From Bacillota bacterium (GTDB lineage: Bacteria; Bacillota; UBA4882; UBA8346): a stretch of DNA of 57,389 bases. A program made the translations under genes and the position numbers. Positions 8,400 to 18,300 of this stretch are shown piece by piece (position 1 is the stretch's first letter; each line of letters begins with the position of its first letter). Location: NCBI GenBank assembly GCA_023429995.1, contig JAEZCE010000095.1, positions 1 to 57,389 of the forward strand, in the 5' to 3' direction. The notes below the pieces were generated by a model. The model was not told the DNA's origin. It worked only from the letters and a program-made list of their open reading frames with translations, and did no database searches.

Positions 8400-9830
8400 T
8401 TGGAACATAAGTTAAAATTCAAGTGGATGTGGATCGGATTGGCCTCACTTTTACTTATCCTCTTCATGGATACCGGTTTGACGGTCTTTGCCAAAACCGA
8501 AACCTTGACCTTAAGTAAAGCCATCGAACTTTCCCTCCAAGCCGATTATACCATCAAAACCGATCGCAATACTTTAGAACAAAGCAAACTGGCTGTGAAG
8601 AAGGCTGCCTTGGATATTTTCCCCACCGCAACGGTGGAAGGCGAGTACCAATACGTCACCGGCAATGATACCTATCCCAAGAGCTATCAGATCGTGGTCC
8701 AGGAAACCATCCCCACCCAATTCAATCTTTATGGCCAGAAAATCGAAACAGACATTGAAGCGGCCATGTGGGAGCAAGTCACCGCCCAGGCCCAACTGCA
8801 AATCGACGCCGCCCTGGTCATCTATAATACTTATGACGATTTCCTGACTGTTTTGAAAAACCAAAAGCTGGTGGAACAGTATGAAAAAGCGGTTGACCAA
8901 TACACGGCCACCAACGAATTGGCCAAAACCCAGCTGAGTTTGGGGGTCATCACCAAGCCGGACCAGCTTAAAATCGAAAACTATCTGAATCAAGCCCAGT
9001 TTAACCTGGAAAAAGGCCGCCTCGACCTGGAAATCGCCTTGCAGAGCCTGGCCAATCAAATGGGGGTCAAAGATTTATCCAACTACCAAGTTGCGGAGGA
9101 AGTCCCCGGCGGGGCGGAAATCGAACAGGAACTGTCCGTGCTCCGGCAAAAGGCCCTTCAAAAAAGGCTGGAGCTTCAAAAAGATGAAATCAATATCAAA
9201 AAAGCCAAACGGACCTGGGCTGAAGCGAAAAATGACCAATTGCCCACCGTTTCCGTAGGCTATAACAACCGAGGGGAAAACAACTCTTTTGGGCTTAGTT
9301 TCGACTTCCTGAGCGGCGATTTTTCCTGGCTCGATGCATATACCGACGATTCAAGCCAATCGACCCAGAGAGACATTCTGAATGATAGCAGCACCAGTTA
9401 CTTCGGCAGCGATAACCGCTATTTTACATTAAAATTAAGCTGGAACCTGGACTTTGGGTCCACGGCCAACACCGCCAAACAAAATCAGTACAGCCTGGAA
9501 AATGCCAAACTTGCCCTGGACAAAGATAAAAGCGATATCGGGCTGGAAGTGCAACAAGCCTTGGCCGATTATCAACTGGCAGTCAAACAAAACCAGGTCG
9601 ACCAGAAAGCCTTGACTTATTATCAGAAGGATTTGGAAATCAAAGCCCTTCAAGCCAAATTGCACGCCATTACCTACTCTGACTATTACGAAGCGATGCA
9701 AAACGAGCTGACAGCCAGGATTAGCACTCTCAAATCCGGATACGATCACCTATTGGCCCTGCAAAAGCTGAAAAAAGTCACCGGTGATTCTTATCCTTTC
9801 GACCGCCAGAAAGTATTGGAGGAAAAATAA
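8400..9830 (+). CDS. TolC-family outer-membrane efflux protein
   Basis: A 476-residue protein with a signal peptide (hydrophobic segment about 11-30, FAKTETLTL after it) and two long alpha-helical repeats typical of the outer-membrane efflux protein family: LTLSKAIELSLQADY at the start of the first half and LKLSWNLDFGSTANTAK opening the second. It would form the outer-membrane channel of the exporter encoded downstream. The start is TTG at 8400 with GAGGGATAA upstream. An insertion rich in Ser and Asp (about 300-340: SGDFSWLDAYTDDSSQST) sits before the second repeat. Three bases separate it from the adaptor gene. Its presence argues that the organism has an outer membrane. Confidence 0.9.
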   Translation: MEHKLKFKWMWIGLASLLLILFMDTGLTVFAKTETLTLSKAIELSLQADYTIKTDRNTLEQSKLAVKKAALDIFPTATVEGEYQYVTGNDTYPKSYQIVVQETIPTQFNLYGQKIETDIEAAMWEQVTAQAQLQIDAALVIYNTYDDFLTVLKNQKLVEQYEKAVDQYTATNELAKTQLSLGVITKPDQLKIENYLNQAQFNLEKGRLDLEIALQSLANQMGVKDLSNYQVAEEVPGGAEIEQELSVLRQKALQKRLELQKDEINIKKAKRTWAEAKNDQLPTVSVGYNNRGENNSFGLSFDFLSGDFSWLDAYTDDSSQSTQRDILNDSSTSYFGSDNRYFTLKLSWNLDFGSTANTAKQNQYSLENAKLALDKDKSDIGLEVQQALADYQLAVKQNQVDQKALTYYQKDLEIKALQAKLHAITYSDYYEAMQNELTARISTLKSGYDHLLALQKLKKVTGDSYPFDRQKVLEEK

Positions 9831-9832
9831 TC

Positions 9833-11107
9833 ATGAAAAATTACCGAAAGAATTTACCCGTTATTGCGGCGCTTATCTTGGTTTTGACCGTCGCCGCCGT
9901 TTGGTTTTTAGTCCAACACTCCCGCAAAACCACTGAGGCCACAAAATCTTCCGCCTATGACACGTTTGAGGCCCGGCTCATGGACCTCAGTGAAAAAGTG
10001 GACGCCACCGGCGATGTTACCACCGAAAAAAATGCCGCCCTTTATTCACCCTATAGCGCAACCGTCAAACAGTTGCTGGCCAAACCCGGCGATGCGGTTC
10101 ATGCGGGAGACCCCCTTCTGATATTGCAATTAAAAGATGCGGATGTCATCAATTACGCCGCGGGATACAAGTCATCCCTGGAACAAGCCAAAAACAATTT
10201 AATCGTCGCCCAAAACGCTTTAGAGCGGCAAGAAACTCTTTATAAAATCCAAGGCACCACCATTGACGATTTGGAAAGCGCTCAAAAAGCAGTCCGGCAA
10301 TATGAAGCCCAAGTCAGCGAATATACCTTGAAAGTGGAATCATTGACCAAAAACGGGGTTGACAACAACAACAACTTGATCATTAAAGCGCCCTTTGATG
10401 CTGAAGTCTCCTGGATTAATGTGAAAGAAGCGGAGTCAGTCGCCACCACCGATGCGCTTTTGACTTTGGGAGGCGCCAGCGCCATCCGGGTCGAAGCCGA
10501 TGTTGATCAGGGCGATATCAGTCAAATCAAAATCGGCCAAATGGCTTTCATTACCGCGAACGATGAAAACCGCACCGTCATACCGGGGATTGTCACTTCC
10601 TTCGGCAGCACCGGCACGACTGAATCCAGCGTGGTCACATTTCCAGTACAGATTAAGCCCCTATCCGGCCACCCCGATAGAGAGCATGCCGGCAATAAAC
10701 CGCCGGCCTTTGGAAATAAAAAAGACGCCACATTTCCCAGGCCGGGCGGCGTTACGAAAAAGCCCCCCGCCTTCAATATAGGCAACCTTTTAAAATCCGG
10801 CATGACCGTGGATGTTACTATCATGGTCAATTCTCATCAGGGAGTGCTGGCAATACCCCTGCGGGCAATCACCCAAGTTAACGGTGAAAATATCGTCAAA
10901 GTCATCAAACAAGAAAAATTGATATCCAAAAAAGTAAGCCTGGGCTTTCAATCGGAACGCTATGTTGAAATCCTATCGGGTCTATCCGAGGGCGATCAGG
11001 TAGCCGTCCCCAAAACCCAGTCAATGAATCCATCCAATGCTTCGTCCAATAACAATTCCCAGGGAAGGATCCGAGTCGGCGGAATGGGCGGCCCACCGCC
11101 AATGTGA
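9833..11107 (+). CDS. Periplasmic adaptor (MacA/HlyD family) of ABC exporter
   Basis: A 424-residue membrane-fusion protein. A single N-terminal membrane segment (about 9-27) is followed by a first lipoyl half (YSPYSATVKQLLAKPGDAVHAG), a helical hairpin (about 115-165), the second lipoyl half (LIIKAPFDAEVSWI) and a beta-barrel domain. It links the inner-membrane MacB-like permease to the TolC-like channel. Two parts are unusual: a Pro/Lys-rich insertion (about 282-318, containing KPPAFGNKK and again KKPPAFNIGN) inside the barrel domain, and a Gly/Pro/Asn tail ending GGMGGPPPM. The gene overlaps nothing and is followed 11 bases later by the ATPase gene with a GAGGTGAAA site. Confidence 0.92.
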   Translation: MKNYRKNLPVIAALILVLTVAAVWFLVQHSRKTTEATKSSAYDTFEARLMDLSEKVDATGDVTTEKNAALYSPYSATVKQLLAKPGDAVHAGDPLLILQLKDADVINYAAGYKSSLEQAKNNLIVAQNALERQETLYKIQGTTIDDLESAQKAVRQYEAQVSEYTLKVESLTKNGVDNNNNLIIKAPFDAEVSWINVKEAESVATTDALLTLGGASAIRVEADVDQGDISQIKIGQMAFITANDENRTVIPGIVTSFGSTGTTESSVVTFPVQIKPLSGHPDREHAGNKPPAFGNKKDATFPRPGGVTKKPPAFNIGNLLKSGMTVDVTIMVNSHQGVLAIPLRAITQVNGENIVKVIKQEKLISKKVSLGFQSERYVEILSGLSEGDQVAVPKTQSMNPSNASSNNNSQGRIRVGGMGGPPPM

Positions 11108-11118
11108 GGTGAAATGAA

Positions 11119-11826
11119 ATGATTTCTTTCAAAAATATATACAAAATTTACCAAATGGGCGATATTGAGGTCCGGGCCTTGAATGACGTCTCCTTCACGG
11201 TCAACGAGGGTGAAATGGTTGCGATCATGGGGCCCTCCGGCTCCGGCAAATCCACCACCATGAATATCATCGGGTGTCTGGATCAGCCCACATCCGGTTC
11301 CTATCTCCTGGATCGCCGGGAAATCGCCCAGTTGAACGAATATGAACAGGCCGTCTTACGCAACCGGAATTTGGGGTTTGTATTCCAGTCTTTCAATTTG
11401 TTGCCCAATCTGACCGCGCTCCAAAATGTGGAACTGCCTCTGGTTTATGCCGGCGTGGGCGCTACCGAACGCCATACCCGGGCTATGGAATCTTTACGAA
11501 AAATGGGCCTTGAAAAAAGAATTCATCACAAACCCCGGGAGTTATCCGGCGGGCAGCAGCAACGAGTGGCCATCGCCCGGGCTTTGGTGAATGACCCCAA
11601 ATTGTTGCTGGCCGATGAGCCCACCGGAAATCTGGACTCCAAATCCAGCGTGGAAATCCTGGCCATCTTCCAGGAGTTACACCACAAGGGAATGACCATC
11701 GTAATCGTTACCCACGAAAATGATATCGCCGCCTACACCCAAAGGATTATTCGCTTCTTCGACGGTAAAATCGTCTCCGACGAAGCCATCGACCAAAGCA
11801 TCATCCAAAAAGGAGCAACGATATGA
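11119..11826 (+). CDS. ABC transporter ATPase (MacB/LolD type)
   Basis: A 235-residue ATPase of the MacB/LolD/FtsE group. Walker A GPSGSGKST (about 39-47), Q-loop FVFQSFNLLPNLTALQNV, signature LSGGQQQRVAIARAL (about 142-156), Walker B LLLADEPTGNLD and H-loop VTHE are all intact. It powers the exporter with the permease that follows. Its stop codon overlaps the permease start by four bases (ATGA), so the two are translationally coupled. Alternative roles such as lipoprotein release are less likely because of the adaptor and TolC genes beside it. Confidence 0.95.
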   Translation: MISFKNIYKIYQMGDIEVRALNDVSFTVNEGEMVAIMGPSGSGKSTTMNIIGCLDQPTSGSYLLDRREIAQLNEYEQAVLRNRNLGFVFQSFNLLPNLTALQNVELPLVYAGVGATERHTRAMESLRKMGLEKRIHHKPRELSGGQQQRVAIARALVNDPKLLLADEPTGNLDSKSSVEILAIFQELHHKGMTIVIVTHENDIAAYTQRIIRFFDGKIVSDEAIDQSIIQKGATI

Positions 11827-13019
11827 AAGTTTCAGAAAACGTCTTAATGGCCGTCAAAAACCTATCCGCCAATAAAATCCGCTCTTTTTTGACCATGCTG
11901 GGAGTAATCATCGGAGTCGCCGCGGTGATTGACATGGTTGCCTTGGGCCAGGGCGCGCAGGAAAAGATCACCAGCAACATTACAGCCATGGGTTCCAATC
12001 TGATCATGGTCTTTCCCGGTATGGGCAGCCGCCGCGGCGGTTCCTTCGGCGGCGGCAAACCCTTAACCAACGACATCCTGTCCACGATCGAAGATTCTTC
12101 TTTCCATATTGCGACGATTGCTCCGGAGGCCAGAAGCAACATGACCTTACGGGTCGGCGCCAACAGCATGGACAGTACCGTCACCGGATGTACCATTCCT
12201 TATTTCAAAATGCGCAATTATCAAATCAGCGAGGGTCGTATCTTTGACGATTCCGAAGTAAGCAGGCGCCGCAGAGTGGCAGTGATCGGATCGTATGTTG
12301 CGGAACAACTTTTCCCCGGTTCCGACCCATTGGGCCAGGATATCAATGTCGGAGTGGTCCGGTTTCAGATTATCGGCGTGCTGAAGGAAAAAGGCCAGAG
12401 CGGCTTCAGCAACAGCGACAATCTGGTGATGGTCCCGATTACCACCGCCCAGCAAAGAATTTTCGGCAATCAAAACTTAGGCACCATTTACATTCAAGCC
12501 GATGATGCCACCAATGTGGATGCGGTTTATCATGATGTTTCCGACGCCCTATTGAGAAAGCTCAAAGATACCGATAAATTTAACGTCAGAAACCAGGCTG
12601 AAATCTTATCGACGGTGCAGGAAACCACCAAAACCTTTACCTTGCTGCTGGCCGGTATCGCCGCTGTTTCCCTGCTGGTAGGAGGCATCGGAATCATGAA
12701 TATCATGCTGGTCTCGGTGACGGAACGCATTAAGGAAATCGGGATCCGCAAAGCCATCGGGGCCCAAAAAAATGAAATCCTGGGATTGTTCCTCATCGAA
12801 GCAGTCGCGTTGAGTTTAACCGGCGGTTTCATCGGAATCTCTCTCGGCTGGGTGTGCGCCCTGGTTATTTCGAAGTTCTCGGGCTGGCCTGTCATCGTAT
12901 CCCTTCCTTCCATTCTGATTTCTTTCGGGTTTTCAATCCTGGTGGGCCTCTTTTTCGGAGGATACCCCGCTTATAAAGCGGCAGGCTTAAATCCGATCGA
13001 AGCCTTACGGCACGAATAA
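11823..13019 (+). CDS. MacB-like ABC transporter permease
   Basis: A 398-residue permease with one N-terminal membrane segment (about 21-42, FLTMLGVIIGVAAVI), a large periplasmic MacB_PCD domain (about 45-250) and three C-terminal segments of the FtsX fold (about 275-300, 325-350, 362-384), with ERIKEIGIRKAIGA in the cytoplasmic loop. E. coli MacB fuses this part to its ATPase; here the ATPase is a separate gene, as is common outside Proteobacteria. A Gly-rich patch RRGGSFGGGKP (about 70-80) is in the periplasmic domain. It would couple ATP hydrolysis to extrusion through adaptor and channel rather than carry substrate itself. Confidence 0.93.
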   Translation: MKVSENVLMAVKNLSANKIRSFLTMLGVIIGVAAVIDMVALGQGAQEKITSNITAMGSNLIMVFPGMGSRRGGSFGGGKPLTNDILSTIEDSSFHIATIAPEARSNMTLRVGANSMDSTVTGCTIPYFKMRNYQISEGRIFDDSEVSRRRRVAVIGSYVAEQLFPGSDPLGQDINVGVVRFQIIGVLKEKGQSGFSNSDNLVMVPITTAQQRIFGNQNLGTIYIQADDATNVDAVYHDVSDALLRKLKDTDKFNVRNQAEILSTVQETTKTFTLLLAGIAAVSLLVGGIGIMNIMLVSVTERIKEIGIRKAIGAQKNEILGLFLIEAVALSLTGGFIGISLGWVCALVISKFSGWPVIVSLPSILISFGFSILVGLFFGGYPAYKAAGLNPIEALRHE

Positions 13020-13038
13020 TCAAAACAAGGAGATAACC

Positions 13039-13740
13039 ATGAACAATCAAAAATCGATTATGATTGCCGACGATGAAGAGCGAATGCGCAAATTAATCGG
13101 GGATTTCCTTAAAAAAACGGGTTATCAGGTGGTTGAAGCTGAGAATGGCCGGAAAGCCCTGGATTTATTTACGGAAAACCCGGGTATTGCCCTGGTAATC
13201 CTCGACGTGATGATGCCGGTGCTGGATGGTTGGACCGTATGCCGTGAAATCCGGAAAACCTCCAAAGTGCCGATTATTATGCTTACCGCCCGGAGTGAAG
13301 AGTCCGATCAATTATTCGGCTTTGATTTGGGCGCCGATGAATATGTCACCAAGCCCTTCAGCCCCACGGTTCTGGTGGCCAGAGTTCAAGCCTTGCTCCG
13401 GTTGGTGGAGGATACCGGCAAGGAAAAACCGCTGCTCCACTTTGACGGCCTCCAGATCAATAAAAACGGTCATTATGTCTCGATTGACGGCGGGATCATC
13501 GATTTAAGCCCCAAAGAATACGAATTACTGTTGTATTTCGTAGATAATCCCGGCGTCGCCCTTAGCAGGGAGCAAATTCTCAATGCCGTCTGGAACTTTG
13601 ATTTTTTTGGCGACAGCCGGACCGTAGACACCCACATCAAAAAACTGCGCCTGAAATTAGGGGAAAAAGGCGATTATATTCAAACCGTCCGCGGGTTTGG
13701 TTATCGCTTCGAGGTGAAAAAAGATGACTCGCTCAATTAG
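13039..13740 (+). CDS. OmpR/PhoB-type response regulator
   Basis: A 233-residue two-domain regulator. The receiver domain has the acidic pair in IADDEERM, the phosphoacceptor Asp in VILDVMMPVLDGW (about 54), the Thr in IIMLTA and the Lys in VTKPFSP. The C-terminal winged helix (about 135-230) includes LSPKEYELLLYF and RTVDTHIKKLR. The ATG follows AAGGAGATAACC. The gene comes 19 bases after the permease and overlaps the kinase gene by 17 bases. It very probably controls the efflux operon itself; the inverted repeat at 8254-8291 is a candidate target, which is inference. Confidence 0.95.
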   Translation: MNNQKSIMIADDEERMRKLIGDFLKKTGYQVVEAENGRKALDLFTENPGIALVILDVMMPVLDGWTVCREIRKTSKVPIIMLTARSEESDQLFGFDLGADEYVTKPFSPTVLVARVQALLRLVEDTGKEKPLLHFDGLQINKNGHYVSIDGGIIDLSPKEYELLLYFVDNPGVALSREQILNAVWNFDFFGDSRTVDTHIKKLRLKLGEKGDYIQTVRGFGYRFEVKKDDSLN

Positions 13741-15196
13741 AACCAAACTCTTTTGGGGAATCAGCTCTTTAATCATCTTTTTTGTGCTATTGTCCGTATT
13801 GCTCAATTTTAACCTATTGGCCAGGTACCATATTTCCCAAAAAGGAAAAGCTCTCTACCGGGAATATCTTTACATTGATCAAATTTACAAAGGCAAGTCG
13901 GATGACCTACTGCCCCATATTGACAAAATGATCCACGACTCAGGAACTATGTTCATCATCCTCGATAAAAGTTTCCGGATCAAATACGTATTTTCACCCA
14001 GACCGCCCGGGTTGCCGTCCCAACCCAAACCGGATGGATTTCGGGTGCCTCCTTTTATTTACGAAACCACGGACTGGTCAAAGCCTGCTTATTATATCGA
14101 CAAAGACCTGAGTCACCGCAGTCGGAATTTTCAATTTTTAAACTTCACGGCGACTTTGCATAACGGGGAACACCTCTGGATGGGAACCCCGCTTCCCGAA
14201 ATCAGGCAAAGTGTGGCGATAGCCAACCGCTTTTTCTTATTGACCGGAATCCTAACCTTCATCATCGGCGCCATCTTCGCCTTATTTTATACGAAGCGGT
14301 TTACCGAACCCATTCTGAAATTAAATGCCATTGCCCAAAATATGGTGAAGTTGGATTTTTCAAAAATGTACCCGGTTAAAACCGGGGATGAAATCGGCCA
14401 GTTGGGAGCGAGCATCAATTCTCTTTCCCGGCAATTGGGTAAATCCATTCATGACCTGCAGGAAGCCAACCACCAACTCCAACTGGATAATGAGCGCCAA
14501 AAACGCATCGATGAGATTCGCAAAGAATTCATCTCCAATGTGTCCCATGAGCTCAAGACCCCGATTGCCTTAATTCAGGGGTATGCCGAAGGCCTTAAAC
14601 TCAATGTGATCGAAAATGACCAGGATAAAAATTTTTACTGCGACGTGATTACCGACGAAATCACCAAAATGAATAAATTGGTCCGCACTTTATTGGATTT
14701 GTCGGAGATAGACTCCGGGTTTCTTCAACTCGACAAGGAACGCTTCGATCTGGCCCAGCTCACCGAGGATGTTCTGGACAAATACCATTTCATGATCAAG
14801 GATAAAGGCATCACCCTTCAAATGGAGAAAAGCGAGGCCGTGTTCGTCTTGGCGGACATTTACCGCATTGAACAAGTGTTGGTCAATTACATCAACAATG
14901 CCCTGGATCACATTCAGGGCGAAAAGATCTTGAAAGTAACCGTGCGGGCTCAGGATGGTCAAGTCAAATTTACGTTGTTCAACTCGGGGAACCCCATTCC
15001 CGAAGAGGCTCTGGACAAGATCTGGTTTAGTTTTTATAAAGTCGACAGGGCCCGAACCCGTTCTTACGGCGGTACGGGATTGGGACTGTCGATCGTTCGG
15101 GCGATTATCGAGCAACATCAGGGCGCTTATGGAGTCGCCAACCTCCCGGGAGGCGTCGAATTCCGGTTCCAATTGCCTCAAGAGACCGGGTCCTGA
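13724..15196 (+). CDS. Membrane sensor histidine kinase
   Basis: A 490-residue kinase paired with the preceding regulator. Two membrane segments (about 10-30 and 166-188) flank an extracytoplasmic sensor of about 135 residues. A HAMP domain follows, then the HisKA dimerisation helix with the phosphorylated His in SNVSHELKTPIALI (about 270-283), and an HATPase domain with N-box VNYINNALDH and G2 box GGTGLGLSIVRAI. The start overlaps the regulator's end by 17 bases, so both are made together. Given the gene order, the sensor domain probably senses the exporter's substrate or envelope damage; the ligand cannot be read from sequence. Confidence 0.95.
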   Translation: MTRSIRTKLFWGISSLIIFFVLLSVLLNFNLLARYHISQKGKALYREYLYIDQIYKGKSDDLLPHIDKMIHDSGTMFIILDKSFRIKYVFSPRPPGLPSQPKPDGFRVPPFIYETTDWSKPAYYIDKDLSHRSRNFQFLNFTATLHNGEHLWMGTPLPEIRQSVAIANRFFLLTGILTFIIGAIFALFYTKRFTEPILKLNAIAQNMVKLDFSKMYPVKTGDEIGQLGASINSLSRQLGKSIHDLQEANHQLQLDNERQKRIDEIRKEFISNVSHELKTPIALIQGYAEGLKLNVIENDQDKNFYCDVITDEITKMNKLVRTLLDLSEIDSGFLQLDKERFDLAQLTEDVLDKYHFMIKDKGITLQMEKSEAVFVLADIYRIEQVLVNYINNALDHIQGEKILKVTVRAQDGQVKFTLFNSGNPIPEEALDKIWFSFYKVDRARTRSYGGTGLGLSIVRAIIEQHQGAYGVANLPGGVEFRFQLPQETGS

Positions 15197-15277
15197 GTCT
15201 TCAGTCAATTCGAGCGCCGGAGTCGAATGAAAAAAGGATTTTTTCGGGATTTATCTAAAATTATAATCTTTAAAAAG

Positions 15278-15342
15278 CACGGAACTGAAAAACTTATGGT
15301 TTGCGCTTCCGTGTTTTCTCTTGGCCTTACAGCCAAGGGTTT
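15278..15342 (+). terminator. Possible tandem terminator hairpins after the kinase gene
   Basis: Two short hairpins follow the efflux operon: CACGGAA (15278-15284) with TTCCGTG (15307-15313) then TTTTCTC, and TTGGC/GCCAA around CTTACA (about 15321-15337) then GGGTTTTCT. Both end in short T-rich runs. The first has a long loop (22 bases), so strength is doubtful. Confidence 0.35.
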
Positions 15343-15365
15343 TCTGGCGAAACGGAGATCCTCTC

Positions 15366-18300
15366 ATGGTCATGGAAAAACTCAAAGCAAGCGCCGGAGA
15401 CGACGTTTTTGAAAAAGCCGTCTCCCTTTATCGATCCGGTCATATTAAATCCTATTCCCACACCAAACGCCATAGTCAATATCAACTCAAGGCCATTGTC
15501 AAAGAAAACAGTGTATATGGCGTGGATGTTACTCTGGATTTAAGCGCCGGCCAGTTGAAAATCAATTCTTACTGCTCCTGCGCCTCGGGAAGCAGCCGCC
15601 TTTGTCAGCATGCCGCAGCCGTGATCTATCAATTTTTGGCTGGTGATCTTCCCAAACTGGACCCTTCGAAAATCAAGCCGTCAAAACCTCAAGGGATCGA
15701 CCAATTAAAGTCTCTCAGCTTCTTGAAAGACCAAAAAGACCTTACCTATACCATCAAAGGTCTGAGCGGCCCTGGGGATTATTTCGAATTAACCCTTGCT
15801 TCCGGCGGCAAGTCGCCGGACTGGCTGTCCCCTTTGATCGAATGTCTGGGCGATGTCAATGCCAGCTCCACCCGGAGGGACCTTCTCCTCAACGACCTGA
15901 GCGGCTTCGATTTTTTAATCATTCATTACCTGGAAAACAATTTTTCCAGTAAAGACCCGGGCCTGCAAACCATATCCTTGCCAAAGTCCACAGCCAGCCT
16001 GCAGTTAATCCTGTTCCTGATCCAAAACAACCGGGCCCTCAATACCCAGGGACAATATTTCAATGTGGGCGAAACCTTGAAACCCCGGGTGCGGGTCCAT
16101 GGTTCGGAAAGCCGCATGCAATTGGATTATACTCTCGATGAGTTTCAAGGGCTGGGGAGGGTGAACCGGGATTTACATTACGTAATGGCCGGGAATACTC
16201 TCCATCCCATCCAAACCGGGGGCCTCGAAAAACTCTCCGGCGAAATCGCCGTTGAACCCGGGCAACTCGGGGAAGTGATCTTCGAAATTTTACCCCGCCT
16301 GGGAGAACAAGTTCATTTGGAACTGGCGCCCGACTTTCAACTGCAAACTCTCAAGCTCCACGAACCACAAATCGAGCTGGATTTTTCATACCGCGAACCT
16401 CAAAACATCATCCTTTGCAATCCCACGGTCAAAATATATGGACAGATATATCAAAAGCAAGAATGCCGCCGGCTTTTGACGGAAAGTTTTTTTTACCAGC
16501 GTTCAACCGCAAATCCCAGTGAGTGGTCCATTGTCAACCGCCGTCCGCTGGAAGAATTGCTTCATTTTCTGGAGCGCAACCAGTTTGAATATGCCGACGG
16601 GGAGTGGCAAATTTCCGAAAAAGGCCGCTTATTGAAGTTCTTCCTCAGCGGCCTGGAACAATTGCCCGCCAACTGGAAAGTAACGCCGGATGATGCCTTC
16701 AAAGGCTTTCAGATAACATCCCTTGCTTTGGAGCCCCAGGTTAAAGTGGACCTCCAAGCGGACATCGACTGGTTTGATCTCCAGATTTATTATAATCTGG
16801 GCGGGATGACCTTCAGCCATCAGGAAATCCTGGCGATGCTGAAAAAAACCGCCGATGGGAACTATATCCAAGTCGGTCGACAATGGTTTTATATTGCCGA
16901 AACCTCCAAAATCGATTTTTTGGAACGGGTGGTCCACCAAAACTCCTCAAAAACCGGAGCACTCCGGGAAACATTTTATCATTTGCCCTATTTGCGCCGG
17001 TTATTGCAAAACCAAGGCATCACCATCCTTGGCAATGGCCTTTACAACCAATTTGAAACCGAAATCTCTCATGACCATCCCATCCTCCCCTGCCCATTAC
17101 CGGATCATTTCCAGGGGGAATTGAGGCCTTATCAAAAGGAAGGTTATTACTGGCTGCGATTTTTGCGCCAATATCATTTCGGCGGTATTTTAGCGGACGA
17201 TATGGGCCTGGGAAAAACCGTCCAGGTATTAACGTTAATTAAAAGCGCCACGGGCCAGGGACCTTCCCTGGTAATTTGTCCCCGCAGCCTGATTTACAAC
17301 TGGTTGGCCGAAACTGAAAAGTTCTATCCGGGTACGAACTGCATGGCCTATTATGGTCCGCCCGAGAGCCGGAAGGCGCTGCGGGAATCCTTTGATGATC
17401 AGGAAATCATCGTTACCACTTACGACACCCTGGTCCATGATATTGAATTTCTGGCTGATTATCCTTTTGATTATACGATCCTGGACGAAGCGCAAAATAT
17501 CAAGAATTACCGGACCGAAAGAGCGCGGGAATGTAAAAGAATCAAGTCCCGGTTCCGGTTGGTTTTAACGGGCACACCGATTGAGAACACTTTAGAAGAT
17601 TTATGGTCGCTCTTCGACTTCGTCATGCCGGATTATCTGGGAAGTCAAATTCAATTCAAGACCAAATATATGGAAGCCGCGAAAGAACCCGGCTCGCAAG
17701 CCTTAACGGTTTTACGGCAAAAAATAGCTCCCTTCATGCTCAGGCGGGAGAAAGCGAGCGTGCTTTCGGATTTGCCGCCGAAAGTCACCGTGATCCGGAA
17801 ATGTCTGATGTCCCAATTGCAGGAGGATACATACCGGGCCATCCTGAATGAAGTAAAACAAACCATCGTCCATTCCATCATCCATGCGGGGCTGGAAAAA
17901 TCCCGGATCACGGTATTATCATCTCTCACCAAGCTTCGCCAGATCTGCGACCATCCCGGTTTGGTTCTGCCGGAAGTGGACACCCGGGCCGAATCCGGTA
18001 AAATTGATGCTTTACTGGAATTGATTGAGGAAGCGATTGCCGGCCAAGTTCCGCCCCGCCATAAAGTGGTGGTGTTCAGCCAATTTGTGCGGATGCTGCA
18101 ATTGATCCGGACTCAATTGGAAGAGCGCGGAATCAATCATCTTTACCTGGATGGTTCAACTTCCGACCGGATGGAGCGGATTGAGTGTTTTAACAATACC
18201 CCCGAAATCCCCGTCTTTTTGATCAGTTTAAAAGCCGGCGGCGTTGGAATCAATTTAACCGCGGCGGATACCGTCATTCATACCGACCCCTGGTGGAACC

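Noticed and set aside
8574..9059. 161-codon minus-strand frame inside the TolC-like gene, and similar long antisense frames in other genes
   Set aside because: They lie opposite genes with clear family motifs and have no features of their own.
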